Assembly (NCBI RefSeq): GCF_000381765.1 | Contig: NZ_KB907077.1 | Coordinates: 1 to 64,000 of the forward strand | DNA length: 64,000 bases | Source of the DNA: [Zimmermannella] faecalis ATCC 13722 | Lineage (GTDB): Bacteria; Actinomycetota; Actinomycetes; Actinomycetales; Microbacteriaceae | Direction of reading: 5' to 3' | Part shown: in pieces, positions 23,483 to 32,254 of the stretch | Numbering within the stretch: the stretch's first letter is position 1 | Layout: each line of letters starts with the position of its first letter | Program-made: the position numbers and the translations under genes | The notes under the pieces: generated by a model | Database searches by the model: none | Told to the model about the DNA's origin: nothing | The model's input: the letters and a program-made list of their open reading frames with translations, nothing else

Positions 23483-25217
23483 GCAGCGGGCTGTTCGGCA
23501 TGACGATTCGAGCGAGATTCGCCGGTACTACCGTGAGCTGCTCGCGGAGCCCGCGCGGCCGCTTGACGCGGATTACCCGCCTGAGTTGATTGGCCCGGTG
23601 TGGCAGGTCGAGAATGGCCGCTACGTTCTCCCGGAGCATTCCATTGGTTGGGATGCGCTTGTGTGGGCTGGGCAGCGGCTGCAGTTGTCGCGCGGGGAGC
23701 CGTGGAAGTTCACGTCTGAGCAGGCCCGTTGGGTTCTGTGGTGGTATGCCCATGATGGGCATGACCGGCTGATCTACGACCGGCAGGGTTGGCTGCAGCG
23801 CCTTAAGGGTTGGGGTAAAGACCCGGTGGCTGCGGTTGTTTCCGCGCTTGAGCTGGTCGGGCCGTGCCGCCCTGACGGTGGTAAGGGTGTGGACGAGCCG
23901 GATGCGTGGGTGCAGATTCTCGCGGTGACGCAGCGGCAGACGAAGAACACGATGCGGTTGTTTCCTTCGTTGTTCACGGATGAAGCGAAGACCGAGTACG
24001 GGCTCGTGATCAACAAGAACATGCTGTATGCGCTCGGGGATACGCGGATGCTCGAGGCGTTGACGTCGAATCCTGACCCGATTGAGGGTGCGCGTACGAC
24101 GTTCGTGCTCGGTAACGAGATGCAGTATTGGCGGTCGGAGAACCGCGGGCATGACATGTATGGCGTGGTCGAGGGTAACTTGACGAAGAACGCGAAGCAG
24201 GCCCGGTTCTTGGGTATCGCGAACGCTTACGTGCCTGGTGAGGATTCGGTGCTCGAGCGCACGCGCTTGAATCTGGAGGCGCATCTTGCTCGGCCGGACG
24301 AGGTTGAGTTTTCGGGCATCATGTACGACTCGCTGGAGGCGTCCCCGAAGGCAAAGTTGACCGATGGTGATGACGTGCTGACGCAGGTCACTGAGTCGGT
24401 TCGTGGCGACGCGGTGTGGCTGCAGATTCCGCGCATCGTGAAGTCGATTAAGGATCCGAAGAATGCACCGTCGGAGTCGCGCCGTAAGTGGTGGAATCAG
24501 CTGGCAGCGGCTGAGGACTCGTGGATGGATCCGTTCTGGTGGGATGCAAACGCGAACACTGATCTGCGGTTGAAGCCGAAGGACGAGATTGTGATGTTCT
24601 TCGACGGATCGAAGTCGGATGACGCGACCGTGCTCGTCGCTTGTCGAGTGTCGGATGGGGCGCTGTTCCCGCTCGGGCTGTGGCAGGCACCCCCGAAGGC
24701 GCGCCGTGGCACGTGGTTGGCACCGCGCGGGGTCGTCTCGCAGCGGGTTCGTCAGGCGTTCAAGGAATACCGGGTCGTCGGGTTCTTCGCGGACCCTTCG
24801 CATACTCGCGAGGACGGCACCCTTGACCCGTATTGGACGGCGACGGTCGACCAGTGGCATCGCGATTTTGGGCAGAAGCTGCTGGTGTGGGCGAAGCCGG
24901 GCCGTGATGGGCATTCGATCGCGTTCGATATGGCGAATGCGCACGGTGAGGGCGCGAAGTTCGTCGCTGCTGCGGAACTGTTCGTGGAAGAGGTCGAGCA
25001 GGGCGACGTACCGCACCCGGGACATGCGGAACTATCACGGCATGTGAAGAACGCAAAGCGGTTCCCGACACGTCACGGTGTCTCGCTGATGAAGGAAGGC
25101 CCGGAGAGCCCGAAGAAGATCGACCTCGCTGTGGCGGCGGTTGGTGCTCGGATGGTTCGCCGGCTGGTTTTGAATCTTGCTGCGAAGCGGAAGCAAGGAA
25201 GGGGCGGAGTATGGTGA
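23472..25217 (+). CDS. Terminase large subunit
   Basis: This is a 581-residue packaging motor. The ATPase domain has the divergent P-loop GWGKDP found in actinophage terminases and a Walker B-like FVLGNEMQYW. The RNase H-like nuclease domain shows IVMFFDGSKSDDAT and VGFFADPSHTRED with acidic metal ligands. The length is normal. It overlaps the portal gene by seven bases. Confidence 0.95.
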   Translation: MARRQRAVRHDDSSEIRRYYRELLAEPARPLDADYPPELIGPVWQVENGRYVLPEHSIGWDALVWAGQRLQLSRGEPWKFTSEQARWVLWWYAHDGHDRLIYDRQGWLQRLKGWGKDPVAAVVSALELVGPCRPDGGKGVDEPDAWVQILAVTQRQTKNTMRLFPSLFTDEAKTEYGLVINKNMLYALGDTRMLEALTSNPDPIEGARTTFVLGNEMQYWRSENRGHDMYGVVEGNLTKNAKQARFLGIANAYVPGEDSVLERTRLNLEAHLARPDEVEFSGIMYDSLEASPKAKLTDGDDVLTQVTESVRGDAVWLQIPRIVKSIKDPKNAPSESRRKWWNQLAAAEDSWMDPFWWDANANTDLRLKPKDEIVMFFDGSKSDDATVLVACRVSDGALFPLGLWQAPPKARRGTWLAPRGVVSQRVRQAFKEYRVVGFFADPSHTREDGTLDPYWTATVDQWHRDFGQKLLVWAKPGRDGHSIAFDMANAHGEGAKFVAAAELFVEEVEQGDVPHPGHAELSRHVKNAKRFPTRHGVSLMKEGPESPKKIDLAVAAVGARMVRRLVLNLAAKRKQGRGGVW

Positions 25218-26557
25218 TGCGCCAGAAGGCTGTGACTGAGCTTGCTCGCGAGGTGCTCATTCCGTCACTGATTGAGGAGCGGGAGCGTCAGCAGACGTTC
25301 GAGAATTGGGCGCGCGGGAAGCATGAGAAGCCGTATCGGCCTCGTGAGGCGACTCGTGAGTACGATGCGCTGCTCGAGAAGTCACGCACTCCGTTCATCG
25401 GGCTCGTGCTGAAGATGCTGTGCCAGTCGATTGAGCTGCGGGATTACTCGCCGTCGAACGAGGCGCTGAAGGACGATCTGTGGGCGGTGTGGCGCGGTAA
25501 CCGGATGCCTGTCCGGCAGTCGCGCTTGTATCGTGCCGCGTTCCAGGGTGGTCTCGCGTATTCGATGCTGCTCCCTGGCGAGCCGGTGCCTGAGGCGAAG
25601 ATTTACTCGGCGAAGCGCATGCTTGCGGTGTATCAAGACCCTGAGGCGGACGAGTGGCCGGAGTTCGCGGTGTATATGGAGCCGTCGACGGCGAAGGCGT
25701 CGCACTATCTCGTGCTCGATCATGAGGCGGTGTACCGCTTCGGGTACGACCGGGTTGAGGGCAAGCTCGAGTACATCGAGCACCAGGAGCACAATCTTGG
25801 TGTCACGCCGGTCGTCCGTTATGCGGGCGAGATGGATGACGAGGGCACCGTTACGGGTGAGGTTGAGCCGCTGATTCCGGTGCAGGCGTCGGTTGATCAG
25901 TCGAAGTTTGATCTGCTGATGACGGAGACGTTTGCGTCATGGAAGATTCGCTACATCACGGGAATGGCCGCGCCGGACTCCGAGGAAGACCAGAAGCGTC
26001 AGAAGATGATTCTGGAGCGTGACCGGCTGCTGTTGATCGAGAATCCTGATGCGAAGGCGGGCGCGCTCGACTCGACGGACATGAAGCAGTACATCGAGGC
26101 GCGCCGGGATGCGAAGCAGGATTTGGCGTCGATCGCGCAGGTGCCACAGAAGGCACTTTTGGGTGCGCAGGCGAATCAGTCGGATGGTGCTGAGGCGCAG
26201 GCGGCGGAAGAGGCGTCGATGCAGCGGAAGCTGCACGATTACGAGACGTCGTTTGGTGAGTCGCATCAGCAGTGGTTCCGTCTCGCGGGCCTCTCGCAGG
26301 GCAATCTTGAGGCGTGGACGGACTATGAGGGTTCGTGCGACTTCCGCGATGCGTCGATCCGCTCCATGTCGCAGATGGCGGATGCGCTTGGCAAGATCGC
26401 GGTGCAGCTGCAGGTTCCCGTTCGCGCGCTCTGGCACATGATCCCGAACGTTGATTCGGGCACGGTGAAGTCGTGGGAGAAGCTCGCGGATGCTGACCCG
26501 TATGGGCGGATGCTCCGTAACGTCGATCTGGGCCAGTTCGATGACCAGGCTGTTTGA
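25211..26557 (+). CDS. Portal protein (SPP1 Gp6-like)
   Basis: The 448-residue portal forms the dodecameric DNA channel at the capsid vertex. The profile fits the SPP1 Gp6-like family. It has an N-terminal RPREATREYDALLEKSRTPF region, a central LIPVQASVDQSKFDLLMT helix and the region ending QVPQKALLGAQANQSDGAEA. Position between terminase and MuF supports it. Confidence 0.92.
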   Translation: MVMRQKAVTELAREVLIPSLIEERERQQTFENWARGKHEKPYRPREATREYDALLEKSRTPFIGLVLKMLCQSIELRDYSPSNEALKDDLWAVWRGNRMPVRQSRLYRAAFQGGLAYSMLLPGEPVPEAKIYSAKRMLAVYQDPEADEWPEFAVYMEPSTAKASHYLVLDHEAVYRFGYDRVEGKLEYIEHQEHNLGVTPVVRYAGEMDDEGTVTGEVEPLIPVQASVDQSKFDLLMTETFASWKIRYITGMAAPDSEEDQKRQKMILERDRLLLIENPDAKAGALDSTDMKQYIEARRDAKQDLASIAQVPQKALLGAQANQSDGAEAQAAEEASMQRKLHDYETSFGESHQQWFRLAGLSQGNLEAWTDYEGSCDFRDASIRSMSQMADALGKIAVQLQVPVRALWHMIPNVDSGTVKSWEKLADADPYGRMLRNVDLGQFDDQAV

Positions 26558-27332
26558 CGAGTACCAGGCCGCGCAAACCCAGCTGGCGCGTGAGGTGACG
26601 GATGGGCTCGCGGTGACGATGGGCGCGCTCGACCTGACTCGCGTGGATGCGTCCGCGCCGGGATGGGTCGCGGCCGCATCGTCGGTTGTGCAGCGCGGGC
26701 ACCGCAAGGGTGTGCAGCTCGGCACACAGTATGCGGAGCAGTTCTCCCACGAGGGCCTCATTTCGGGCCGCTTTCGGGTGAACCCGGCGACGGCGGACGT
26801 GAACGCGATCGTGTCGTCGTTGACGGTGCTCGGGCCGCACCGGGCGAAGCACCTCATGTCTCGCGGCACGGATTTCGAGACGGTCGCGCGCACGATCCTC
26901 GCTGGCGTGGCTGGTGCTGGCACTCGGCATGCGGTCGGCGGCATGCGTGAGACGGTGCGGAAGACGTACACGCGGGTTCGGCGTATCGCGAAGTCTGGTT
27001 GTTGCGGGTTTTGTGCGATGTTGGCGACTCGTGAGTACTGGATCGAGTCTGGTACAGACGCTGCTACATCAGCTGCGGGCGTCGTCGTCGGGCGAAACAA
27101 GGGCCGTACTCGCGGCAATCAGCGGGTTGGTGAGAAGTTTCACGATCACTGCAAGTGCGAGGTCGTGCCGATTTCCGACGGACTCCAGCCTGACGGGTAT
27201 GAGGATCGCCTGGAGTTATTCGAGGACGCCTATTACGAGGCGCGTGAGCGCGCATCCGAGATGGACGGCGGCGCGAACGCACGCAACGTGATCTCGGAGA
27301 TGAACCGCCTCCAGCGTGAGGGCTGGTTCTAA
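26541..27332 (+). CDS. MuF-like minor head protein
   Basis: The 263-residue protein carries the VRRIAKSGCCGFCAMLATRE motif and the C-terminal HDHCKCEVVP, the cysteine/histidine signature of MuF/VG15-type minor head proteins. ATG 26541 overlaps the portal end by 17 bases. These proteins sit near the portal in the capsid and can be ejected with DNA. Confidence 0.88.
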   Translation: MTRLFDEYQAAQTQLAREVTDGLAVTMGALDLTRVDASAPGWVAAASSVVQRGHRKGVQLGTQYAEQFSHEGLISGRFRVNPATADVNAIVSSLTVLGPHRAKHLMSRGTDFETVARTILAGVAGAGTRHAVGGMRETVRKTYTRVRRIAKSGCCGFCAMLATREYWIESGTDAATSAAGVVVGRNKGRTRGNQRVGEKFHDHCKCEVVPISDGLQPDGYEDRLELFEDAYYEARERASEMDGGANARNVISEMNRLQREGWF

Positions 27333-27410
27333 CAATTCTTCCCTGCCGTGAGATGCGGGTGGGGGTTCATAAGGCCGTCAGTGGCGGCCGCACGAGAGTG
27401 GAGAGAAACG

Positions 27411-27902
27411 ATGGCTGATATCGCCACCGATCAGATCGAGGACGGTCAGGAGCCGGAACTCGAGCAGGACGAGCACGACGAGCAGGATGACGGGCAGGAG
27501 CCCGACGATCCGCAGGAGAGCACTGACGAGGGGTTCGAGGGTGACTTCGACCCGAAGCGTGCTCGCCGCACCATTGACCGTCTCCGTCAGGAGAACAAGC
27601 AGCTGAAGGCGAAGCCGAAGGATGCCGACGTTCAGCGGGAGAACCTGCAGTTGCGGGCCGCGCTGAAGCTCGGTGTGCCTGAGTCGTTCGCTTCGCGGCT
27701 TCGTGGCGAGACGGTCGAGGAAATGATCGAAGACGCCGGGGAGCTGCTGGATGCGCTCGGCGTCAAGGGTGGCGAGAAGGATGACACTGCGCTGCGTGCG
27801 CCGCGTCGTGAGCCTCGCCGTCGTCTGTCTGGCGGGTCGCAGCCCGCGAAAGAACCTGAGATGTCGGCTGACGACATCGTGAATGCCGCAATCGGCAACT
27901 AA
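27411..27902 (+). CDS. Scaffolding protein
   Basis: The 163-residue protein is very acidic at the N-terminus (DEHDEQDDGQEPDD). It then forms a coiled coil (ARRTIDRLRQENKQLKAKPK) and ends with a basic, RRLSGG-containing tail. That plan and position just before the coat gene are typical of phage scaffolds. ATG 27411 has GAGAG upstream. Confidence 0.85.
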   Translation: MADIATDQIEDGQEPELEQDEHDEQDDGQEPDDPQESTDEGFEGDFDPKRARRTIDRLRQENKQLKAKPKDADVQRENLQLRAALKLGVPESFASRLRGETVEEMIEDAGELLDALGVKGGEKDDTALRAPRREPRRRLSGGSQPAKEPEMSADDIVNAAIGN

Positions 27903-27905
27903 CCA

Positions 27906-27933
27906 AGCCTCGCCAAACGTGGCGGGGCTTTTT
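27906..27933 (+). terminator. Terminator/attenuator between scaffold and coat genes
   Basis: A 10-bp stem (27906-27915 with 27920-27929) and a four-base loop AACG are followed by TTTTT. It ends transcription partly before the coat gene, or else processes the message, as the coat gene at 27954 follows with only its own AAAGGAG. Confidence 0.75.
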
Positions 27934-27953
27934 CTATTGAAAGGAGCGCCGTC

Positions 27954-29201
27954 ATGGCGACCAACATTTTCGACAAGGGCGAGAAGCTCGCCGCGACCGC
28001 GCTCGCGCTGCTCAAGCGTGAAGTGAAGGCACCGGGCCTCTTCCCGAACAAGCTGACCAAGGCCGACTTCGCTGGCGCAAAGGATGACACCGTGATGGTG
28101 CGTCGTCCGGTCGTGCTGCAGGCTCGCGAGAAGGAATGGCGCGGCACTGACGCGATCATTGTTGACCGGATCGTGAAGACCAAGATTCCTGTCGTGCTGA
28201 ACAAGCACCCGTACAACGCGGTCGGCTTGACCTCGGAAGAGGCCACTCTGGACGAGGTTGACTATGTGCGCGACATTCAGCAGCCTCAGGTTGCTGCACT
28301 GGTCGAGTACTTCGAGGACACCATTGTGGGCGCGCTTCGTGGCGCAGACTTCACGATGGAGGTGCCCTTCACTCCGTCGGTCGAGGGCCGCTTCGCTGAC
28401 CCTCGCAAGGTTGCGCTCCGCGCCCGGAAGCTGTTCCAGGATGCGCACGTGCCGACTGCGGGCCGCTACTGGCTCGTCGGCTCGAGCGTTGCTGAGGCAA
28501 TTTCGGGCTACGACAAGCTGCTCGATGTTGACACTGCGGGCCTGCCTGAGGCGCTCCGCGAGGGCGTCGTGGGCAAGCTCGCAGGCTTCACCATCATCGA
28601 GCTTGACGCGCTCGGCGAAGACGAGTCGTACTTCGTGCACAACTCGGCGCTCGCGATCGCGGTCGTCGCTCCCGTGGTGCCGCAGGGCGCTGCGAAGGGT
28701 GGTTCGGCTCGCGCTGGTCACGGCCTCGCGGTGACGCAGGTGTGGGATTACGACGGCTCGACCATGCTCGACCGTTCGGTGGTCCACGCCTTCGTTGGCG
28801 CTTCGCTGATCACTGACCCCGAGGTGGACGAGGCAGGCGCGATCGTGCTCGACGGTGACGACAAGCCGCAGCTCGAGTTCCGTCGTGCGATCCGCGTGAA
28901 CTTCGACTCGGGCGAAACCGCCGAGGAGGAGCCCACCGCCTACACCCTTCAGGTGACTGGCGCTCCGACCGGTGGCACCTACACCCTCGAGGTTGACGGT
29001 GACGAGACTGCAGCGATCGCGTTCGATGCGACTAACGCCGCGATCGCCGCAGCAATCAACGCGCTCGAGGGCATCTCGGGCGTGAAGGTGACCGGCACCG
29101 GCACGAAGACCGTCACCTTCACTGAGGGTGCTGTGCTCGAGTTGGGTGCGAACGACCTGACTGGCGGCACTACGCCTTCGGTCACGGTCACCGAGAAGTA
29201 G
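27954..29201 (+). CDS. Major capsid protein (P22 coat-like) with C-terminal extension
   Basis: The 415-residue coat starts MATNIFDKGEKLAATALALL, the N-terminus of P22-type coat proteins. The HK97-fold region runs to about residue 325. An extra domain of ~85 residues then follows a Glu-rich hinge (TAEEEPTAY). It reads TLQVTGAPTGGTYTLEVDGD and has an AAIAFDATNAAIAAAINAL helix, resembling beta-sandwich domains added to phage surface proteins. Such a domain may decorate the capsid exterior. Confidence 0.92.
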   Translation: MATNIFDKGEKLAATALALLKREVKAPGLFPNKLTKADFAGAKDDTVMVRRPVVLQAREKEWRGTDAIIVDRIVKTKIPVVLNKHPYNAVGLTSEEATLDEVDYVRDIQQPQVAALVEYFEDTIVGALRGADFTMEVPFTPSVEGRFADPRKVALRARKLFQDAHVPTAGRYWLVGSSVAEAISGYDKLLDVDTAGLPEALREGVVGKLAGFTIIELDALGEDESYFVHNSALAIAVVAPVVPQGAAKGGSARAGHGLAVTQVWDYDGSTMLDRSVVHAFVGASLITDPEVDEAGAIVLDGDDKPQLEFRRAIRVNFDSGETAEEEPTAYTLQVTGAPTGGTYTLEVDGDETAAIAFDATNAAIAAAINALEGISGVKVTGTGTKTVTFTEGAVLELGANDLTGGTTPSVTVTEK

Positions 29202-29259
29202 CCGATATGGGAGGGGCAGGGCAACGTCTCTGCTCCTCCCCGCTCGAAGGGGGGTAGTC

Positions 29260-29691
29260 ATGGGTGCAGTGCTCGCAGATGTCGACACACTGTTGACGTG
29301 GCTCGCAATGCCTGACGTGGGCGAGGAAGAGCGCGCCCGCGCTGAGACTGTTGTGGGCGTGATCAGTGACCTTGCTCGTGGCGAAGCTCGCCGCGAAGAG
29401 TGGACGATGGAGGACGTTCCCGGCAACGTGAGCGCCATTGTCCTCATGGTCGCGGCTTCGGTGTTCGGCAACCCGGACAGTAAGACGTCGGTCACGGTCG
29501 AGGAAGTCACTCGGCGTTGGGAGAAGGGCGACCTGTTTTCGGGTTCGCAGCTCGCGACGCTGCGGGGGTTCCGCAAGAACAACACCGGGCTGGGCACGAT
29601 CCAGTTCGGGCCGCCGACTGACAAGCCTGAGGTGACAGTTCCGGCGTCGATCGGAGGGCCGGTGAGGCTTTATGACGGCCGCGGATATTGA
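29260..29691 (+). CDS. Head-tail connector protein
   Basis: This 143-residue helical protein follows the coat and matches the size and place of gp6/gp15-type adaptor proteins. It has an N-terminal DVDTLLTWLAMPDVGEEERA helix pair and a C-terminal GGPVRLYDGRGY tail. Assignment rests mainly on order. Confidence 0.75.
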   Translation: MGAVLADVDTLLTWLAMPDVGEEERARAETVVGVISDLARGEARREEWTMEDVPGNVSAIVLMVAASVFGNPDSKTSVTVEEVTRRWEKGDLFSGSQLATLRGFRKNNTGLGTIQFGPPTDKPEVTVPASIGGPVRLYDGRGY

Positions 29692-30073
29692 TCTCCGTAT
29701 GGCGCAGCGTGAGGCTGAAACCGAGCTCACTGACAAGTGCTTGATCACTCGTGAGGGCGAGGAAGAGTTCAACGAGGATACTGGCCTGTTTGAGCGCACC
29801 ACGGTGACGGTGTACGACGGTAAGTGTGCGCTGCGGAACTCGGGCGGTGCGCGTGAGACGTTGCTGGCGGGTCGCGAGGTCGACATTTTCGAGTACACGC
29901 TCAAGTTGCCGTTCAGTCGGTCGGCGGGTGTGCGCTCGGACGACCTCGTGACCATCACCGCGTCGAAGAACGCGCCTGAGCATGTTGGCCGTCAGGTTCG
30001 TGTGAAGGCGCACCGCACGGTGACGCACGCGACGCTTCGTCGGCTACCTGTCGAGGAGGTGACGGGAGCATGA
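29672..30073 (+). CDS. Head-closure protein (DUF6093-type)
   Basis: This 133-residue beta-rich protein has EAETELTDKCLITREGEEEF near its start, resembling actinophage proteins annotated DUF6093. Position between connector and gp10-like gene fits a head-closure or stopper protein. It overlaps the previous gene by 20 bases. Confidence 0.72.
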   Translation: MTAADIDLRMAQREAETELTDKCLITREGEEEFNEDTGLFERTTVTVYDGKCALRNSGGARETLLAGREVDIFEYTLKLPFSRSAGVRSDDLVTITASKNAPEHVGRQVRVKAHRTVTHATLRRLPVEEVTGA

Positions 30074-30450
30074 TCGAGTTCGACCATTCGGAGGTGCAGA
30101 AGCTGCGCGCCAATCTGTCGGCGGTCGGGCCTCGTGTCGCGGTGAACGCGCGCAAGGCTGTCGAGGTTACCGCTCGCCGCGTGAAGGACAGCGCGCGTGA
30201 TCGCACGCGCGGCATGAAGTACCTCGGCGGTGTTCCCGCGGCGATCGATTACGACATGCTCGGCAGCCTCGACGGCATCCGGGCAGAGGTCGGCTTCAAC
30301 AAGCGCGGTCAGGGCAAGCTCGGCAACATCATCGAGTACGGCTCGCGCTACTTCCCGGCACGGGGCCAGCTCACCGCGGCGCTCTACGACAACGAAGCGG
30401 ACTTCGTGAAGGGCATCATGCAGGCCGTCGATGAATCGATGGACCTGTGA
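30070..30450 (+). CDS. Neck/tail-completion protein (HK97 gp10-like)
   Basis: The 126-residue protein has an N-terminal helical part (VNARKAVEVTARRVKDSARD) and the segment IEYGSRYFPARGQLTAAL, typical of HK97 gp10-like neck proteins. It is coupled to both neighbours by four-base overlaps. Confidence 0.82.
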   Translation: MIEFDHSEVQKLRANLSAVGPRVAVNARKAVEVTARRVKDSARDRTRGMKYLGGVPAAIDYDMLGSLDGIRAEVGFNKRGQGKLGNIIEYGSRYFPARGQLTAALYDNEADFVKGIMQAVDESMDL

Positions 30451-30869
30451 GCCGCTCGGAAGGTAAAGCGCTCGAGGCGTTGCTTGAGGGCCGCGGCTAT
30501 CCGGTATTCCTCGGCGAAGTGCCGTCCACGTTCGACGGCGACCTCGTTGCGAGCAGGGAGCGCCGCTACGTGCTCATCCTGCCGACGTTCACGCCGGACG
30601 TGCAGACACGGTTCACGGGCTCGTATGCGGCGCGTGATGCGTCGTTCGTGGTGCATTGCTATGCGCGCACGTTCGATGAGGCCGGGTGGCTCGCTGAAGC
30701 CGTCGATGCGGTGCTCCGACCTCGAGGGTTCGGCGTGCGGCCGGTCGTGGAAGGCCGCAACTGTCATCCGATCAAGCGGTCGGAATCGTACGGCCCCGAC
30801 CGTGAAGAGGCCGGTGCCGGTCTCTGGGATGCGTTCTCCGAATACGGGTTCATGTCCTACCCGAAATAA
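30447..30869 (+). CDS. Tail terminator protein
   Basis: A 140-residue alpha/beta protein lies directly before the tail tube region. Its VVHCYARTFDEAGWLAEAVD helix and position match tail terminator/minor tail U-like proteins that cap the tube. GTG 30447 overlaps the previous stop. Assignment rests mainly on order. Confidence 0.72.
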   Translation: MSRSEGKALEALLEGRGYPVFLGEVPSTFDGDLVASRERRYVLILPTFTPDVQTRFTGSYAARDASFVVHCYARTFDEAGWLAEAVDAVLRPRGFGVRPVVEGRNCHPIKRSESYGPDREEAGAGLWDAFSEYGFMSYPK

Positions 30870-30885
30870 CCGAAACATCCAGTTC

Positions 30886-30914
30886 AAGCCCCGGCCGTTG
30901 GTCGGGGCTTTTCT
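30886..30914 (+). terminator. Hairpin terminator before the tail-tube region
   Basis: AAGCCCCGGCC (30886-30896) pairs fully with GGTCGGGGCTT (30900-30910) around a three-base loop, followed by a T-rich tail. It sits inside the late operon, so it probably attenuates or protects transcript ends rather than stopping all transcription. Confidence 0.75.
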
Positions 30915-30930
30915 CGTAAAGGAGGCCCTG

Positions 30931-31107
30931 ATGGGTCAGTTCACGTACGGCTCGGACGAGCCGAAGACGATCACGGTGAAGTCGCACGACGGCCGCGACA
31001 TTCAGGTTCCGGAGAACCTGAAGCGCCGTTACGACGCGGCGAAGCCCGAAACCACGCCTGCAGAGGCACGGGCTGCGGTGAAGCCCGTTGAAAAGAAGGG
31101 TGCATAG
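30931..31107 (+). CDS. Small hypothetical tail-region protein (58 aa)
   Basis: It starts MGQFTYGSDEPKTITVKSHD and has an Ala/Pro/Lys tail. AAAGGAGG gives a strong ribosome binding site. It lies two bases before the tail tube gene. No family is recognised. Confidence 0.65.
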   Translation: MGQFTYGSDEPKTITVKSHDGRDIQVPENLKRRYDAAKPETTPAEARAAVKPVEKKGA

Positions 31108-31109
31108 CG

Positions 31110-31643
31110 ATGTCGATCAAGAAGGGCTACAACGCGAACCTCGCGCCGCTCGCTGACGGAAACTTCACGCTCATGCTCGTGCCGGCGGAAGAGGTTACCG
31201 ACCTCACTGCGCCGACGGCGACGCTGCTCAACGGTGCGTCGTCCTATGACGCGACGTATGACCTCACCCCGGATGGATGGGCGCACACCCCGCAGAACGA
31301 GGAGATCACGACTGATCGCCTCACCCTGCCGCAGTCCATCATCCGCGAGGGCAAGCAGACCGACACGCTCGAGATCACCTATGCGTACAAGCTCGACAAG
31401 GGCGAGGGCGACACCGAGACGGATGAGTTCCTCACGGTCGGCGCCCGCTACGTCGCCTTCGCGCGATACGGCGTCGAGCACGACGAAGACTTCGCGGCCG
31501 ACCAGGACGTGGACGTCTTCCCCGTGAAGTGCGGCCGTAAGCGCAAGAACGCGCCGACGGCTGGCGCGGAGCTCACGAAGACGGTCGCGCTGACGCCGAC
31601 GTCGAAGGTGCTTGACGACGTCAAGGTCGTCGCTGGCGCGTAG
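31110..31643 (+). CDS. Major tail tube protein
   Basis: The 177-residue beta-rich protein (MSIKKGYNANLAPLADGNFT) has the size and place of siphovirus tail tube proteins, between tail terminator and tail chaperones. A strong hairpin follows its stop, consistent with a highly expressed structural gene. Assignment is by order, size and composition. Confidence 0.82.
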   Translation: MSIKKGYNANLAPLADGNFTLMLVPAEEVTDLTAPTATLLNGASSYDATYDLTPDGWAHTPQNEEITTDRLTLPQSIIREGKQTDTLEITYAYKLDKGEGDTETDEFLTVGARYVAFARYGVEHDEDFAADQDVDVFPVKCGRKRKNAPTAGAELTKTVALTPTSKVLDDVKVVAGA

Positions 31644-31650
31644 TTAGGCC

Positions 31651-31688
31651 CCGTGCGGGGCCGGTTCCCTACTCCCGGCCCCGCACGG
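31651..31688 (+). terminator. Hairpin after the tail tube gene
   Basis: A perfect 14-bp stem pairs 31651-31664 with 31675-31688 (CCGTGCGGGGCCGG and its complement), with a 10-base loop. There is no T tract, so it may stabilise the tail-tube mRNA or act as a leaky stop. Confidence 0.65.
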
Positions 31689-31723
31689 CACCTCTCTGAG
31701 TAGGAACGAGTAGGAGACTTACT

Positions 31724-32254
31724 ATGGCGAACCGTGCATTTGCGGACATGCTCGATGACGCGAAACCCGGCTACGACGAGATCAATATCGTCATGGATGG
31801 CACGCTCTCGCGGGAGCGTGAGGAGCTCGAGAAGGCGCTGGTTGCCGCGAAGGTCGGCAACGGCCGGATGGCGGGCAATGCGCGCGCGATCGCGCAGAAA
31901 GCGCTTGACGAGTGGGATGCCGCGCACACCGACGATTTCGCGACGATCCGCATATACGCCTGTCGAGGCAAAGCGGAGTGGCTCGCGATCCGGCAGAAGC
32001 ACACCGCAACGAAGAACGACACGGATGCGTTCAAAAACATCGGCTACAACCCATACGAGGTCGCCGTCGAGATCGTCACCCGCAAGGGCGTGCAGGTCAT
32101 GGACGACGGCACCGAAGCCGACGTACCAGCAGAAGCTTGGAAGCGCTACTTCGGTGAGATCGTCACGCAGGGCGACCTCGAGCTGATGACGTCGAAGGTG
32201 ATGGCGCTGCACTCGAAGCCCTCGGGCGTTGGGGTCGCTGACCGAAAAAAATAA
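31724..32254 (+). CDS. Tail assembly chaperone G
   Basis: The 176-residue protein (MANRAFADMLDDAKPGYDEI) sits between tail tube and tape measure, where siphophages encode the G chaperone that wraps the tape measure. Its last codons form an A7 run followed by TAA, and the TAA overlaps the ATG of the next gene. Confidence 0.85.
   Translation: MANRAFADMLDDAKPGYDEINIVMDGTLSREREELEKALVAAKVGNGRMAGNARAIAQKALDEWDAAHTDDFATIRIYACRGKAEWLAIRQKHTATKNDTDAFKNIGYNPYEVAVEIVTRKGVQVMDDGTEADVPAEAWKRYFGEIVTQGDLELMTSKVMALHSKPSGVGVADRKK
32245..32251 (+). promoter_or_regulatory. Slippery heptamer for -1 frameshift (G to GT)
   Basis: The seven A residues read A AAA AAA in the G frame and lie directly before its TAA stop. 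A -1 slip would join the G protein to the downstream frame as one fused G-T product, passing through an ATA codon and then the ATG at 32254. This matches the conserved frameshift of phage tail chaperones. Simple reinitiation at TAATG is the alternative. Confidence 0.75.

Noticed and set aside
27378-29624. Long reverse frame opposite scaffold and coat genes
   Set aside because: Shadow of forward structural genes with convincing family matches and ribosome binding sites.
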